A DNA stretch of 64,000 nucleotides from AP-15 sp963747735 (GCA_963747735.1 CAVVGE010000001.1:682001-746000); one strand, 5' to 3'; positions 28,929 to 37,890 are shown, counted from the stretch's first letter. Numbers and translations are program-made. Notes: generated by a model not told the origin, from the letters alone.

Positions 28929-29624
28929 ATGAACGGCCCGACACAGGACGAAAAACGCCGGATTCTGGAGGAGCACTACCTGCTCGGGAAACTGAGCAGC
29001 AGCGAGATCGATCATCTGCTGAATTATGCGCGGGTCGAAACCTACCCCGCCGGGCGCGAGATCTATGCCAAGGGCTCGCCCGGGCTCAGCATGATGGCAG
29101 TGCTGCGCGGGACCGCCAAAATGTGCTCGGTCTCGGCCGAGGGTAAGGAAATCGTTCTGAACATCATTTATCCGGGTGAAATCTTCGGCGAGATCGCTTT
29201 GCTCGACGGCAAAGAAAGATCGGCGGATGCGGTGGCGATGACCGATTGCCAGGTTCTCGTCTTCAATCGTCGGGACGTGCTGCCGGTGCTGGAACGGCAT
29301 GCCGACATCTGCCTGATGCTGATCCGGATACTGTGCGAGCGGCTGCGGCGCACCAGCGAGCAGGTCGAAGACGTGCTGTTCCGCCATTTGGAGGCGCGGA
29401 TCGCCAAGGCGCTGCTGCAGCTCGCCGGGCATCCGGACGGGCGCCCCGGCCACAGCACCGCGCTCGATCTGCATCTGTCGCAGCGCGACCTCGGAAGCAT
29501 CGTCGGCAGCTCCCGCGAAAGCGTCAACAAGCAGCTGCAGATGTGGCACCGGGCGGGGCTGATCGACGTCGCCAAAGGGATGATCATGATCCGCAATGCA
29601 GCGGCAATCCAGCAGCTGGTCTGA
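28929..29624 (+). CDS. Crp/Fnr family transcriptional regulator
   Basis: 231 residues. The cyclic-nucleotide-binding-like domain spans about 25-145 (IYAKGSPGLSMMAVLRG, GEIFGEIALLDGKERSADAVA), followed by the dimer helix and the Crp winged helix (LSQRDLGSIVGSSRESVNKQLQMWHRAGLI). There is no N-terminal cysteine cluster, so it is not an oxygen-sensing FNR. The ATG at 28929 fits; a longer in-frame reading runs back through the gap into ltaE. Its target genes cannot be told from the sequence. Confidence 0.92.
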   Translation: MNGPTQDEKRRILEEHYLLGKLSSSEIDHLLNYARVETYPAGREIYAKGSPGLSMMAVLRGTAKMCSVSAEGKEIVLNIIYPGEIFGEIALLDGKERSADAVAMTDCQVLVFNRRDVLPVLERHADICLMLIRILCERLRRTSEQVEDVLFRHLEARIAKALLQLAGHPDGRPGHSTALDLHLSQRDLGSIVGSSRESVNKQLQMWHRAGLIDVAKGMIMIRNAAAIQQLV

Positions 29625-29626
29625 CG

Positions 29627-29662
29627 TTGTCGCCCGGATCGGCGTTGTCGCCCGGATCGGCG
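29627..29662 (+). repeat. Two tandem 18-bp units at the exonuclease start
   Basis: The unit ttgtcgcccggatcggcg occurs twice in a row without mismatch and each copy offers a TTG start in the same frame (LSPGSA repeated in the protein). Confidence 0.9.
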
Positions 29663-30697
29663 GTCAAAGCGGCGGCGGCTTCCGGTGCCGCGGCGCCGCG
29701 GCCCGACGCCTGGATCAAGGCGACGCCCTTTGGGCTCTATTGCGAGCCTGGCGGCTTTTACATCGATCCGGTGCAGCCGGTGGCGCGCGCCGTCATTACG
29801 CACGGGCATGGCGACCACGCCCGTCCCGGCCACGAAAACGTGCTGGCGACCGAAGCGACCTTGGCGATCATGCGGGCCCGTTACGGCGCCGCGGCGGGCG
29901 CCTCGCTGCAACCGGCCGGCTATGGCGAGGCGATCCTCGTCGGCGGCGTCTCGGTGCGGCTGTTGCCGGCGGGCCATGTTCTCGGCAGCGCGCAGATCGT
30001 GCTCGACTACCGCGGCAGCCGGGTCGTCGCCTCGGGCGACTACAAGCGCCGAGCGGACCCGACCTGCGCACCGTTCGAGCCTTGCAATTGCGACGCGTTC
30101 ATTACCGAAGCGACCTTTGGGCTGCCGGTATTCCGGCATCCGCCCGACGGAGAGGAGATCGACAAGCTCCTGCATTCATTGGCGCTGTTTCCCAACCGCT
30201 GTCACCTCGTCGGGGTGTACGCGCTCGGCAAATGCCAGCGGGTTTTGGCGCTGCTGCGGCGCGCCGGCTATGCGGAGCCGGTCTATCTGCACGGCGCGCT
30301 GATCGGGCTGAGCGAGCTCTACGAGAGGTTCGGCGTGCCGCTCGGTCCGGTGCTGCCCGCAACCGGTGTCGCCAGCGAGGCATTGCGCGGCCGGATCGTG
30401 CTGGCGCCGCCCGCCGCGCGAGCCGAGCTATGGTCGCGACGGCTCCCCGACCCGCTGGTGGCGATGGCGTCGGGGTGGATGCGGATACGGCAGCGGGCCA
30501 AGGCCGCCGGAATTGAGCTGCCGCTGGTGATTTCCGACCATGCCGATTGGGACGAGCTGACCGCTACGATCGGCGAGGTCGCCGCCGAAGAGGTCTGGGT
30601 CACTCACGGCCGCGAAGAGGCGTTGGTGCATTATGCCGCAAAAGCCGGCTATCGCGCCCGCGCGCTGTCGCTCGTCGGCTTCGACGAGGACGAGTAG
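29627..30697 (+). CDS. Ligase-associated DNA exonuclease, MBL/beta-CASP fold
   Basis: 356 residues if the TTG at 29627 is used; a second TTG at 29645 lies in an exact 18-base tandem repeat. No ATG or GTG start is available upstream of the domain. Zinc ligands are seen in ITHGHGDHARPGH and later PAGHVLGSAQI, SGDYKRRADPT and ISDHADWDEL, and the overall pattern is that of the exonuclease found with ATP-dependent DNA ligase and a helicase. Here neither partner is in the window. It starts three bases after the Crp/Fnr stop. Confidence 0.85.
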   Translation: MSPGSALSPGSAVKAAAASGAAAPRPDAWIKATPFGLYCEPGGFYIDPVQPVARAVITHGHGDHARPGHENVLATEATLAIMRARYGAAAGASLQPAGYGEAILVGGVSVRLLPAGHVLGSAQIVLDYRGSRVVASGDYKRRADPTCAPFEPCNCDAFITEATFGLPVFRHPPDGEEIDKLLHSLALFPNRCHLVGVYALGKCQRVLALLRRAGYAEPVYLHGALIGLSELYERFGVPLGPVLPATGVASEALRGRIVLAPPAARAELWSRRLPDPLVAMASGWMRIRQRAKAAGIELPLVISDHADWDELTATIGEVAAEEVWVTHGREEALVHYAAKAGYRARALSLVGFDEDE

Positions 30698-30746
30698 CCT
30701 GTGGCCCTGTACTATTCGCGGGCAGCAAGAGCAGCCAAAGCGGCGA

Positions 30747-31040
30747 TTACCGCAAGAACAGCTTGAGCAGCACGCCGAGCACGAGAGCGGTAACCAAGCC
30801 CAGCTGCCATTGCTGGAACGTCAGGCGCGCGCCGATCTGGGCGACGGCGCTGTCGAGATCGCGCTTGGCCGTGTCCGACGCTGCTTCGATGTCGCGCCGC
30901 AATACCTCGATGTCGCGTTTTTCGGCGATTTCGCCGGTAAAGGCCTCGGCGAGCGCGCCGGCCGTGGCCTCGGCTTGCGCGCCCGGCATGCCGGCATCGC
31001 GCAACGAGCGCGCCAGCTTCAACGTATCGAAGACGGCCAT
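30747..31040 (-). CDS. DUF1640-like coiled-coil protein with C-terminal membrane anchor
   Basis: 97 residues. The N-terminal part (FDTLKLARSLRDAGMPGAQAEATAGALAEAF) is typical of the DUF1640/CCDC90 family, the middle (residues 40-72) is a heptad-rich coiled coil, and the last 20 residues (GLVTALVLGVLLKLFLR) form a membrane helix. Bacterial members are of unknown function; a mitochondrial relative regulates a calcium channel. It stands alone between two unrelated genes. Confidence 0.8.
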   Translation of the reverse strand: MAVFDTLKLARSLRDAGMPGAQAEATAGALAEAFTGEIAEKRDIEVLRRDIEAASDTAKRDLDSAVAQIGARLTFQQWQLGLVTALVLGVLLKLFLR

Positions 31041-31056
31041 GGCGGGGGTTGAACCC

Positions 31057-32163
31057 TCAGCGAACCGGATCAGCCGGTTTTAGCACGCCGCGGCGGATTT
31101 GGTCGCGCTCGATCGATTCGAAAAGCGCGCGGAAATTGCCTTCGCCAAAGCCGTCGTTGCCCTTGCGCTCGATGATCTCGAAAAAGATCGGGCCGATCAC
31201 CGTCTCGGTGAAGATTTGCAGCAGCAAGCCCTGGCCCGCGGCGGGGGCGCCGTCGATCAGGATGCGGTCGCGGGCGAGCCGCGCGAGATCCTCGCCGTGC
31301 CCCGGCACCCGCGCATCGACGGCCTCGTAATAGGTGTCGGGGACCGACATGAAGGCGACGCCGCGCGCGCGCAGCGTCTCGACCGTCGCATAGATGCCGC
31401 CGGTCGCGAGGGCGATGTGCTGAATGCCCTCGCCGTGATAGGCGGCGAGGTATTCGGCGATCTGCGACTTGTCGTCGGCGCTCTCGTTGATCGGGATGCG
31501 GATCTTGCCGCAAGGGCTGGTCATCGCCTTTGAACGAAGCCCGGTCAATTGGCCTTCGATGTCGAAATAGCGGATTTCGCGGAAGTTGAAGAGCCGCTCG
31601 TAGAACTCGGCCCATTGGGCCATGCGCCCGCGATGGACGTTGTGGGTCAGATGGTCGATGCGGGCGAGCCCGACCCCGCGCCGTGCGCCGCCCTTGTCGA
31701 GCGGCACGAAATCGACATCGTAGATCGTGCGCTCGCCATAGCGGTCGACGAGATAAACGAGGCTGCCGCCGATCCCCTCGATCGCCGGGATGTTCAATTC
31801 CATCGGCCCGACCTTGCCGTGCACGGGCTTGGCGCCGCGGCCGATCGCGCGCTCGTAGGCCTTGGCGGCATCGGCGACGCGAAACGCGATCGCGCACACC
31901 GAGGGCCCGTGCAGCCGGGCAAAGGCCTGGGCAAAGCTCTCCGGCTCGGCGTTGAGGATGAAGTTGACATCGCCCTGCTTGTAGAGCGTCACATTTTTGG
32001 AGCGATGCCGCGCAGCGGCCACGAACCCCATGCGCTCGAAGAGGGCGGCGAGCGCCTGCGGATCGGGGCCGGTATATTCGACAAACTCGAACCCGTCCGT
32101 CGCCATCGGGTTGTCCCACAAATCGGGGCCTTGCCGCTCCGCTGCCATGGCAGCCTCCGACAT
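31057..32163 (-). CDS. hpd: 4-hydroxyphenylpyruvate dioxygenase
   Basis: 368-residue non-haem iron enzyme that turns 4-hydroxyphenylpyruvate into homogentisate in tyrosine breakdown. The iron ligands are H171 (IDHLTHNV), H249 (GIQHIAL) and E329 (FFEIIERKG). Domain order is the usual two vicinal-oxygen-chelate units. I chose the ATG at 32163 (MSEAAMAAER). Divergent from the luciferase-like gene; homogentisate dioxygenase is not in the window. Confidence 0.95.
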   Translation of the reverse strand: MSEAAMAAERQGPDLWDNPMATDGFEFVEYTGPDPQALAALFERMGFVAAARHRSKNVTLYKQGDVNFILNAEPESFAQAFARLHGPSVCAIAFRVADAAKAYERAIGRGAKPVHGKVGPMELNIPAIEGIGGSLVYLVDRYGERTIYDVDFVPLDKGGARRGVGLARIDHLTHNVHRGRMAQWAEFYERLFNFREIRYFDIEGQLTGLRSKAMTSPCGKIRIPINESADDKSQIAEYLAAYHGEGIQHIALATGGIYATVETLRARGVAFMSVPDTYYEAVDARVPGHGEDLARLARDRILIDGAPAAGQGLLLQIFTETVIGPIFFEIIERKGNDGFGEGNFRALFESIERDQIRRGVLKPADPVR

Positions 32164-32282
32164 TTGTCGCGTCTCCCTATGAGATGGTGATGAATGCCGC
32201 GGTGCCGAAGATCGACGCGCGCCGCCTCGACCGTCGAAGACCCGCGGCATATATAGCGAGGTGGCTAACGGGAGGCCGGGCT

Positions 32283-33302
32283 ATGAAATTCGGGCTATTT
32301 GGCGGGGCGCGGGCGAAGGGTGGGCCGGCTGGCGACAGCTCGGCCTATCACGACTTTGTCAATTATGTCGTCGAGGCCGAGCGGCTCGGCTTTTCGAGCG
32401 TCTTTCTGGTCGAGCACCATTTCACCGGGTTTGGCCAGGTGTCGGCGTCGATGAGCATGCTCGCCTATCTGGCGGCGCGGACCGAGCGCATCCGGCTCGG
32501 CACCGCCGTCGTCGTCTTGCCGTGGCACAACCCGATCCTCGTTGCCGAGCAGGCCGCGACCCTCGATCTCCTGTCGAACGGGCGGCTCGATTTCGGCGTC
32601 GGCAAAGGTTATCGCGCGTACGAATTTGCCGGCTTCTGCATCGCGCCCGAGGAGGCGACCGAGCGCTTCGACGAGGCGATGGAAATTATCCGCAAGGCGT
32701 GGACCTCGCCCGGCCGGTTCTCCTATCAGGGCAAGCGCTGGCGCTACGACAATGTCGTCGTCGAGCCGAGCCCGATCCAGCAGCCGCATCCGCCGTTCTG
32801 GCTCGGCGCCGGCAGCGCGGAGTCGATCCGCCGCGCCGCGCGCGATGGCTACAACCTGCTGCTCGATCAGATCGCCCCGACCGGCCTGATCATCGACCGC
32901 GTCGCCACCTTCCGCCAGGAATGCGAGCGGGCCGGCCGGGTCTGGGACCCGATGTCGGTCGGCGTCACTCGGGGCTTGCAGATCGTCCATAACGACGAGG
33001 AACGCAAACGTGCGATCGCGACCCGCCGGCAGGTCTTGAAGAACATCGGCGACCTCGCCCGCGGCCCGGGCGCCGAGCGTTATGCCCAGATCAAGGAGGA
33101 CGAGGACGCGTTCGTGCTCGACGACGCGCCGTTGCTCGGCACCCCAGAGGAAATCATCGCCCGGTTGAAGCGGCTCGAAGCGGGCGGTGTCGAGAACGTG
33201 CTGTTCGCCGCCCCCGGCGCCTCGGTCGCCCATCTGCGCACCTTCGCCGAAGAGATCATGCCGGCCTTCACCGACGCCCCGATGGCCCTGGCGCAGGTGT
33301 AG
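32283..33302 (+). CDS. LLM class flavin-dependent oxidoreductase
   Basis: 339-residue luciferase-like monooxygenase. The family marks are MKFGLFGG, SVFLVEHHFTGFGQVS, RIRLGTAVVVLPWHNPILVAEQAATLDLLSNGRLDFGVGKGY (read in parts) and PPFWLGAGSAESIRRAARDGY. It uses reduced flavin and oxygen to oxidise an unknown substrate. The ATG at 32283 gives the normal N-terminus. It shares a 119-base divergent gap with hpd, containing TATATA shortly upstream of the start, so the two may be co-regulated. Confidence 0.92.
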   Translation: MKFGLFGGARAKGGPAGDSSAYHDFVNYVVEAERLGFSSVFLVEHHFTGFGQVSASMSMLAYLAARTERIRLGTAVVVLPWHNPILVAEQAATLDLLSNGRLDFGVGKGYRAYEFAGFCIAPEEATERFDEAMEIIRKAWTSPGRFSYQGKRWRYDNVVVEPSPIQQPHPPFWLGAGSAESIRRAARDGYNLLLDQIAPTGLIIDRVATFRQECERAGRVWDPMSVGVTRGLQIVHNDEERKRAIATRRQVLKNIGDLARGPGAERYAQIKEDEDAFVLDDAPLLGTPEEIIARLKRLEAGGVENVLFAAPGASVAHLRTFAEEIMPAFTDAPMALAQV

Positions 33303-33447
33303 CGTCGTCGAGGGATTTGGACGATTGCGGGGCGCGGGTGGCTTCGAGCGCGGCGATGTCCGTGTCGGTGAAGTCGTCGAGAGTCATTACCCGGCGACCG
33401 CGGCGCTTGGCCTTTTCCATTATTGCGACCTTCCATTCCGGCCTCAT
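33268..33447 (-). CDS. Small hypothetical protein (59 aa)
   Basis: A short reading frame with a basic N-terminal third (MEKAKRRGRRV from residue 10) and an acidic middle (MTLDDFTDTDIAALEAT). The ATG at 33420 or 33387 could also serve. Its 3' end overlaps the 3' end of the luciferase-like gene by 35 bases. No family recognised; possible but unproven. Confidence 0.3.
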   Translation of the reverse strand: MRPEWKVAIMEKAKRRGRRVMTLDDFTDTDIAALEATRAPQSSKSLDDATPAPGPSGRR

Positions 33448-33465
33448 CGCACCCTTCATTCCGGC

Positions 33466-33487
33466 TTTCCCGGCGCAAGCCGGGACC
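33466..33487. repeat. REP-like hairpin, CCCGGC-GCAA-GCCGGG
   Basis: A single palindrome with six-base GC arms between the small gene and the FAD oxidoreductase end. The same core occurs as inverted pairs at 37549-37677 and 59415-59531, and in degraded form near 44343. Confidence 0.75.
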
Positions 33488-33539
33488 CATGGGCGCTCAC
33501 AAGCTCCGCCTTTCTCTTTGTTCTGCGCGGCCGGCCTCG

Positions 33540-34871
33540 TCAGCTGGCGAGCGGGTGGGGGCGGGGGTTGGAGCCGTCGGTGAAGCGGGTCAGGCGGAAC
33601 GGGGTCGGATCGACCGGGGGCGGGTCGCCGGCGACCATGGCCGCGATGAGACGTCCGGCGCCGGGGCCGATGCCGAAGCCGTGGCCGGAGCAGCCGGTGG
33701 CGATAAAAAAGCCGGGCAGGGCGTCGACCGGCGAGATGACCGGGATCGCGTCGGGCATCACGTCGATCAGGCCGCCCCAGCTTTCGGCGACCTTGCGATC
33801 GCGAAAGATCGGGAAGGCCTCGGCGACGCTCTTTTGCGCGCGATCGAGGACATAGGGGTCGGGCTCCGGGTCGAGCACACGCACGGCCTCGAACGGCGTT
33901 TCTTGGTCCAATGACCAGCGTCGCGGCAGGCGCCATTCCTCGACCCAGCGCCGGCCGACTCGAAAGCGCAATTTGCGCCAATGGAGCCGCGCCGCCGGCA
34001 GGTATTCGCGCATCAGCCGGAAATTGTCGGGGACGAGATCGATCGTGCGCACGCCGAGCGTCGAGAGCGTGTAGCCGCCATCCATCCGCTTGCGAAAGCC
34101 AAAGAGCCCGCCCGAGGCCGAGATTTCCGGGCCGCCCTCAAAGGGCTCGGTGCGCAACACCGAGGCCAATACCTTGAGCTGCGGCAATTCCACGCCGAGA
34201 TTGCCGCAAAAGAGCCGCGACCAGGCGCCGCCCGCGAGGATGACCGTGGCGCAGGCGATCCGGCCCTTTTCGGTGACGACCCCGCAAACCCGTCCGCCCG
34301 CGGTCTCGATCCCGCGCACCGCGCATTGCGTCAGGATCGCGGCACCATGCCGCCGCGCCGCCTCGGCGATCGCCGGAGCGGCGAGCTGCGGCTCGGCCTT
34401 GCCGTCGCTCGCGGTATAGAGCGCGCCGACCCAATCGCCCTTGAGGCCCGGCATCAGCTCGGCCGCCTCGGCGCGGGTCAAAAGGCGCGTGTCGAGCTGG
34501 TATTGGCGCCCGTGCTCGAGCCAGGCTTCGAGCTCGGCGAGGTGGGCTCGGGTATCGGCGAGGTACATGATGCCCGGCTGGCGAAACCCGGTTTCGGCCT
34601 CGACCCGCTCATTCATCCCTTGCCACAGCCGCAGGGCCTCGATGATCAGCGGTATCTCGCGCGGGTCGCGCCCCATCTTGCGGCACCAGCCCCAATTGCG
34701 GCTCGACTGCTCGCCGGCGATGTGCCCTTTCTCGCAGAGCGCGACCGAGATGCCCTTTTCGGCGAGAAAGAGTGCGGCACTGGTGCCGACGATGCCGCCG
34801 CCGACGATCACGACATCGGCGTGCGCCGGCAATTTTTCGTCGGAATGGACCGGCTCTACCCGCGGCGCCAT
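33540..34871 (-). CDS. FAD-dependent oxidoreductase, DAO family
   Basis: 443-residue enzyme of the D-amino-acid-oxidase/glycine-oxidase fold. The FAD motif is ADVVIVGGGIVGTSAALFLAEKG (residues 18-40), and the C-terminus has MPDAIPVISPVDALPGFFIATGCSGHGFGIGPGAGRLIA. It oxidises an amine or amino acid with release of ammonia or a deaminated product; substrate unknown. It stands alone, followed by a REP-like hairpin. Confidence 0.92.
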   Translation of the reverse strand: MAPRVEPVHSDEKLPAHADVVIVGGGIVGTSAALFLAEKGISVALCEKGHIAGEQSSRNWGWCRKMGRDPREIPLIIEALRLWQGMNERVEAETGFRQPGIMYLADTRAHLAELEAWLEHGRQYQLDTRLLTRAEAAELMPGLKGDWVGALYTASDGKAEPQLAAPAIAEAARRHGAAILTQCAVRGIETAGGRVCGVVTEKGRIACATVILAGGAWSRLFCGNLGVELPQLKVLASVLRTEPFEGGPEISASGGLFGFRKRMDGGYTLSTLGVRTIDLVPDNFRLMREYLPAARLHWRKLRFRVGRRWVEEWRLPRRWSLDQETPFEAVRVLDPEPDPYVLDRAQKSVAEAFPIFRDRKVAESWGGLIDVMPDAIPVISPVDALPGFFIATGCSGHGFGIGPGAGRLIAAMVAGDPPPVDPTPFRLTRFTDGSNPRPHPLAS

Positions 34872-35056
34872 GCTCTCCTCCCGGTTGCAGGAGAAGCTTG
34901 CGGCCGTGGCCGGCGCCTGTCAAACGCGGAGATCACCGGAGCGCGTTCCGACCGAGTGTCGCTTTTTGCGCGCCGCCGGAATGGTCGTCGCCCGCTGCCA
35001 GCCGCTCTTGCAGTATGTCGCGGATATAGTCGATCTCACTAATTTGGAGAAATGTC

Positions 35057-35302
35057 ATGGAAGAAGCCGTTTCCGCTGCCGAGGCCAATCGCAAGTTCTC
35101 GCAGCTGCTGCGAGGCGTGCGCGAGGGCCGCAGCTATGTCGTTACCGCGCATGGCCGGCCGGTTGCCCGCCTCGCCCCGATCGAGGCACGGGACGCGATC
35201 GCCGCCGGCGCCCGCACGGCGCTGTTGGCGAGGCTGCGCGCCCAGCCGATCCAGGATATCGGCCGCTGGACCCGCGAGGAATTGTACGAGGATAGACGGT
35301 GA
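35057..35302 (+). CDS. Type II antitoxin, Phd/YefM family
   Basis: 81 residues. MEEAVSAAEANRKFSQLLRGVREGRSYVVTAHGRPVARLAP is the Phd/YefM N-terminal domain, and WTREELYEDRR is the toxin-binding tail seen with VapC partners. A good ribosome site (ggaga) lies seven bases before the ATG. The next gene begins with a GTGA overlap but is only a fragment, so this is an orphan antitoxin. Confidence 0.9.
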   Translation: MEEAVSAAEANRKFSQLLRGVREGRSYVVTAHGRPVARLAPIEARDAIAAGARTALLARLRAQPIQDIGRWTREELYEDRR

Positions 35303-35406
35303 GGGTCGCCCTCGACATCTCGGCGGCAGTGCTGATCGCCGTGCGCCCCCGCCCCCGCCGGGGGCAGGCCCTTCGAGACAGCCGCTGCGCGGCTTCCTCA
35401 GGGTGA
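35299..35406 (+). pseudogene. VapC-like toxin fragment, truncated by a repeat
   Basis: The GTG at 35299 overlaps the antitoxin stop as in intact modules, and VRVALDISAAVLIAV is the first strand of a PIN domain with its first aspartate. After about 15 residues the sequence runs into GC-rich DNA and the repeat beginning near 35367, and stops at 35406. The rest of the toxin is missing. Confidence 0.75.
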
Positions 35407-35475
35407 GGATGCCTTCTTAGTATCATCAATAATTTACCTCATGGTGAGGAGCGCCGAAGGCGCGTCTCGAACCAC
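35367..35475. repeat. Inverted pair of TTCGAGAC...TGAGGA repeat units
   Basis: One unit (35367-35410) has ttcgagac, a short stem, then tcctcagggtgaggat. A second unit (35437-35475) is the reverse complement type, with cctcatggtgagg and gtctcgaa. Such units are widespread between alphaproteobacterial genes (recalled). The pair replaces the body of the vapC-like gene. Confidence 0.75.
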
Positions 35476-35571
35476 GCACGGCGCCCATGCCGCGCCGTAT
35501 TTTCGTTTCGAGACCAATTCCTTCACAGCCTCTCAGCATGAGAAAATTCGTAATGCCATCAGTGTCATCCC

Positions 35572-36684
35572 TCAGTCGATCGCGGCGTGGGCGAGGTTGG
35601 CGACGCGGTCGAGGCGGGCCGAGTGAAACGGCTCGGGCGCGACGAAATTGCTCAGATAGCTGAACGACACGCCGCTCGTCGGGTCGGCCCAGGAATAGGA
35701 GGTGCCCGCACCGCCATGGCCGAAGGTCGAGGGGGCAGCGAGCGTGCCGAGACCGCGAATGCGGTCGCTGTCGCCGCGCACATGCGGGCCGAGACCGCGA
35801 TGCATCGGGATGCCGGCCATCTGGTCGTCGCCGCGCTCGCCGGTATGGTTGCGGCTGACATAGGCGACGAGCCGCGGCGAGAACAGGCGCACCGCACCCA
35901 GCCGGCCGTTCCCGAGCAGCATCTGATAGAACGCCGCCATGCCGCGCGCCGTCGCATAGCCGCCGCCGCTCGGCATACCGGCCGCTCTGAACGCGGCCGA
36001 GTTGTCGCGCGGCTCGGGCGCATAGGTGTCGGCGCAGCGCCGCTGCTCGTCCGCCGGCACGCCGACAAAAATGTCGTTGGCGAGGCCGAGCGGCGCCAGC
36101 ACCCGCTCACGGATCGCGTCGCGGTAATCCTGGCCGGTCACCGCCTCGATCACCATCGCCTGGGTCAGGTGCGCCGCGCGCGGGTGATATTGGAGCCGGG
36201 TGCCCGGGGTCCAATCGAGCGAGAAATCGCAAACCTCGGCGCGCATCCGCGCATGGTCGGTCCAGGTCGCCTGGGTAACGTCGCCCGACGGGAAGCCGCC
36301 CTGATGCGTCATCACCTGATGGAGCGTGATCTCGGCCTTGCCGCGCTTGGCGAATTCGGGGAGATGGTCGGCGATCTTGTCCATAAAGGAGAGCCGCCCC
36401 TCCTCGACCAGCGTCCACACCGCCGCACTGGTCAACACCTTCGTTTGGCTGAACAGCAAAAAGAGGGTGTCGGATTTCACCGGCTCATGCCCGGTTTCGG
36501 TCTTGGCGTTGCCGTAGCTGCGGAAGAGCGCCAGCTGCCCGCGCCGGGCGAGCGCGATCTGCGCGCCGGGATAGCGCCCTTCCTCGATATGCCGGCGGAT
36601 CAGCCGATCGAGATGCTGCAGCGGGCCGGCGGCAAAGCCGAGGCTCGCGGGATCGGCAGCGGGCAACGGGTAGGCGTCGGTCAT
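35572..36684 (-). CDS. Serine hydrolase, beta-lactamase/class C-like family
   Basis: 370 residues. The nucleophile motif SxxK is S79-Q-T-K82 in LLFSQTKVL, the second motif tyrosine is Y166 in LQYHPRA, and the third is FGHGGAGTS. Members are esterases, D-peptidases or lactamase-like hydrolases; there is no signal peptide, so a cytoplasmic esterase is likelier than an antibiotic resistance enzyme. Confidence 0.9.
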   Translation of the reverse strand: MTDAYPLPAADPASLGFAAGPLQHLDRLIRRHIEEGRYPGAQIALARRGQLALFRSYGNAKTETGHEPVKSDTLFLLFSQTKVLTSAAVWTLVEEGRLSFMDKIADHLPEFAKRGKAEITLHQVMTHQGGFPSGDVTQATWTDHARMRAEVCDFSLDWTPGTRLQYHPRAAHLTQAMVIEAVTGQDYRDAIRERVLAPLGLANDIFVGVPADEQRRCADTYAPEPRDNSAAFRAAGMPSGGGYATARGMAAFYQMLLGNGRLGAVRLFSPRLVAYVSRNHTGERGDDQMAGIPMHRGLGPHVRGDSDRIRGLGTLAAPSTFGHGGAGTSYSWADPTSGVSFSYLSNFVAPEPFHSARLDRVANLAHAAID

Positions 36685-36869
36685 GGCGCATTCCTCCGAG
36701 GATGGCGAAAGCCGATGCTACATGAGCGCGGGCACGCATGGGAGAGGAATGCACGCGGCTTGCCGGTAAAACGCGGCCGGCACATTTTGCTTTATCGAAC
36801 GAGTGGCGGCGGCGATGGAGCGGATTTGGCTCGAGAAGGCCGCCGTTCAGGGATCGTGCGCGCGTCAAC

Positions 36870-37301
36870 TCAGGCGGATGCTGCGGCCGCGGCCGGCGGA
36901 TCGCCGGTCATGCCGAGCTCGGCCAGCTCCAATTTGGCTTCGACGACTTCGGAATCCGGGCGGTCTTCCAGGCTTATCAGTGAATTTCGCGCCGTCTCGG
37001 TGGCCCGGATCAGCTCGTCGAGCTTGAGCTGAAGCGCCTGCGTATCTCGCGTCTGGGAATTCTGGATAACGAACACCATCAAAAAGGTCACGATCGTCGT
37101 GCCGGTGTTGATGACGAGCTGCCAGGTATCGGACCAGCCGAACAACGGGCCGCTCGCAGCCCACAAAAGCACCACGGCGACCGCCGCAATGAACGTCGCC
37201 GGACGGCCCATCTGGCGCTCGGTCCAGCGTGCGAATTTGGCGAAGACCAAGTGTTCGCGCCGCGGCGGCCCTCGACGCTCTTCGCCGATGCTTTCAGGCA
37301 T
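36870..37301 (-). CDS. Low-affinity iron permease family protein
   Basis: 143 residues with two membrane segments (FIAAVAVVLLWAASGPLFG and INTGTTIVTFLMVFVIQ) followed by QNSQTRDTQALQLKLDELIRA, the recognisable signature of this small family named after yeast Fet4. I chose the ATG at 37301 (MPESIGEERR). The bacterial function is not proven; iron transport is a family-name inference. Confidence 0.82.
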   Translation of the reverse strand: MPESIGEERRGPPRREHLVFAKFARWTERQMGRPATFIAAVAVVLLWAASGPLFGWSDTWQLVINTGTTIVTFLMVFVIQNSQTRDTQALQLKLDELIRATETARNSLISLEDRPDSEVVEAKLELAELGMTGDPPAAAAASA

Positions 37302-37434
37302 ACGATGCAATCCCTTTAGGCACATCGGCTCGACAACGTCTCTACCGATACGGCGGTTCCGCCCGCCTGCTGGACAAAGCCGGTCGAAATCCCCGGCCCC
37401 GCCTTCCCCGCCGCCAGCCCGCCTCAGCCGTTCG

Positions 37435-37850
37435 GGCCTCAGAGCCCGACCCGGAATGAATAGGTCCTATCAATAGATTATCGTCGCCCCCGCGAAAGAG
37501 CGTGTGAAGAAATCGGTATGGAGGAGAAAATCGGCAAATGCTCTATCTCGCTTTCCCGGCGAAAGCCGGGACCCACCTTTCCAACGCTCCAAATTTTCAA
37601 TCGGTTATAACTACGTACCAGCAGATCTCGCAGCTTGCTGACGGCACGGTGGACCCCGGCTTGTGCCGGGGAAGCGAGCAAAACGGTGACGGAGGGATTC
37701 TTTCACATGCTCCTAATCGGGGGTCCAGAGCCTGCCCCGGAATGACGTTTCTTGGAAAGAGCAATTTTTTCACACGCTCCTTCGCGGGAACGACGATGAA
37801 GACCGATAAGCTGCTGATCCGACGAAATTCATTTCGAAGCGGCCTCTCAG
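37435..37850. repeat. Composite repeat element, copy A (416 bp)
   Basis: It fills most of the 589-base gap 37302-37890. The ends are shared with copy B at 63501-63818 in inverted orientation: one end has GACCCGGAATGAATAG and CTATCAATAGATTATCGTCG, the other CTGCTGATCCGA and AATTCATTTCGAA. Just inside lie inverted repeats of about 30 bases, CGTCGCCCCCGCGAAAG at 37482 and its mirror ending at 37796, each followed inward by GCGTGTGAA and an A-rich stretch. The interior holds an inverted REP pair (37549-37677). The bases 37302-37434 hold nothing I recognise. Confidence 0.8.
37549..37677. repeat. Inverted REP pair (REPIN-like) inside copy A
   Basis: Arms of 29 bases at 37549-37577 and 37649-37677 are near-perfect reverse complements (CGCTTTCCCGGCGAAAGCC against CGCTTCCCCGGCACAAGCC). 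Each arm is itself a small hairpin. Confidence 0.8.
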
Positions 37851-37890
37851 CTGCTCGGGGGAAGTGCTCCGACATTGCGCCGGTTGGAGC

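Noticed and set aside
35572..36684. An antibiotic-resistance beta-lactamase
   Set aside because: SxxK and HGG-type motifs are present, but there is no signal peptide and the family is mostly esterases.
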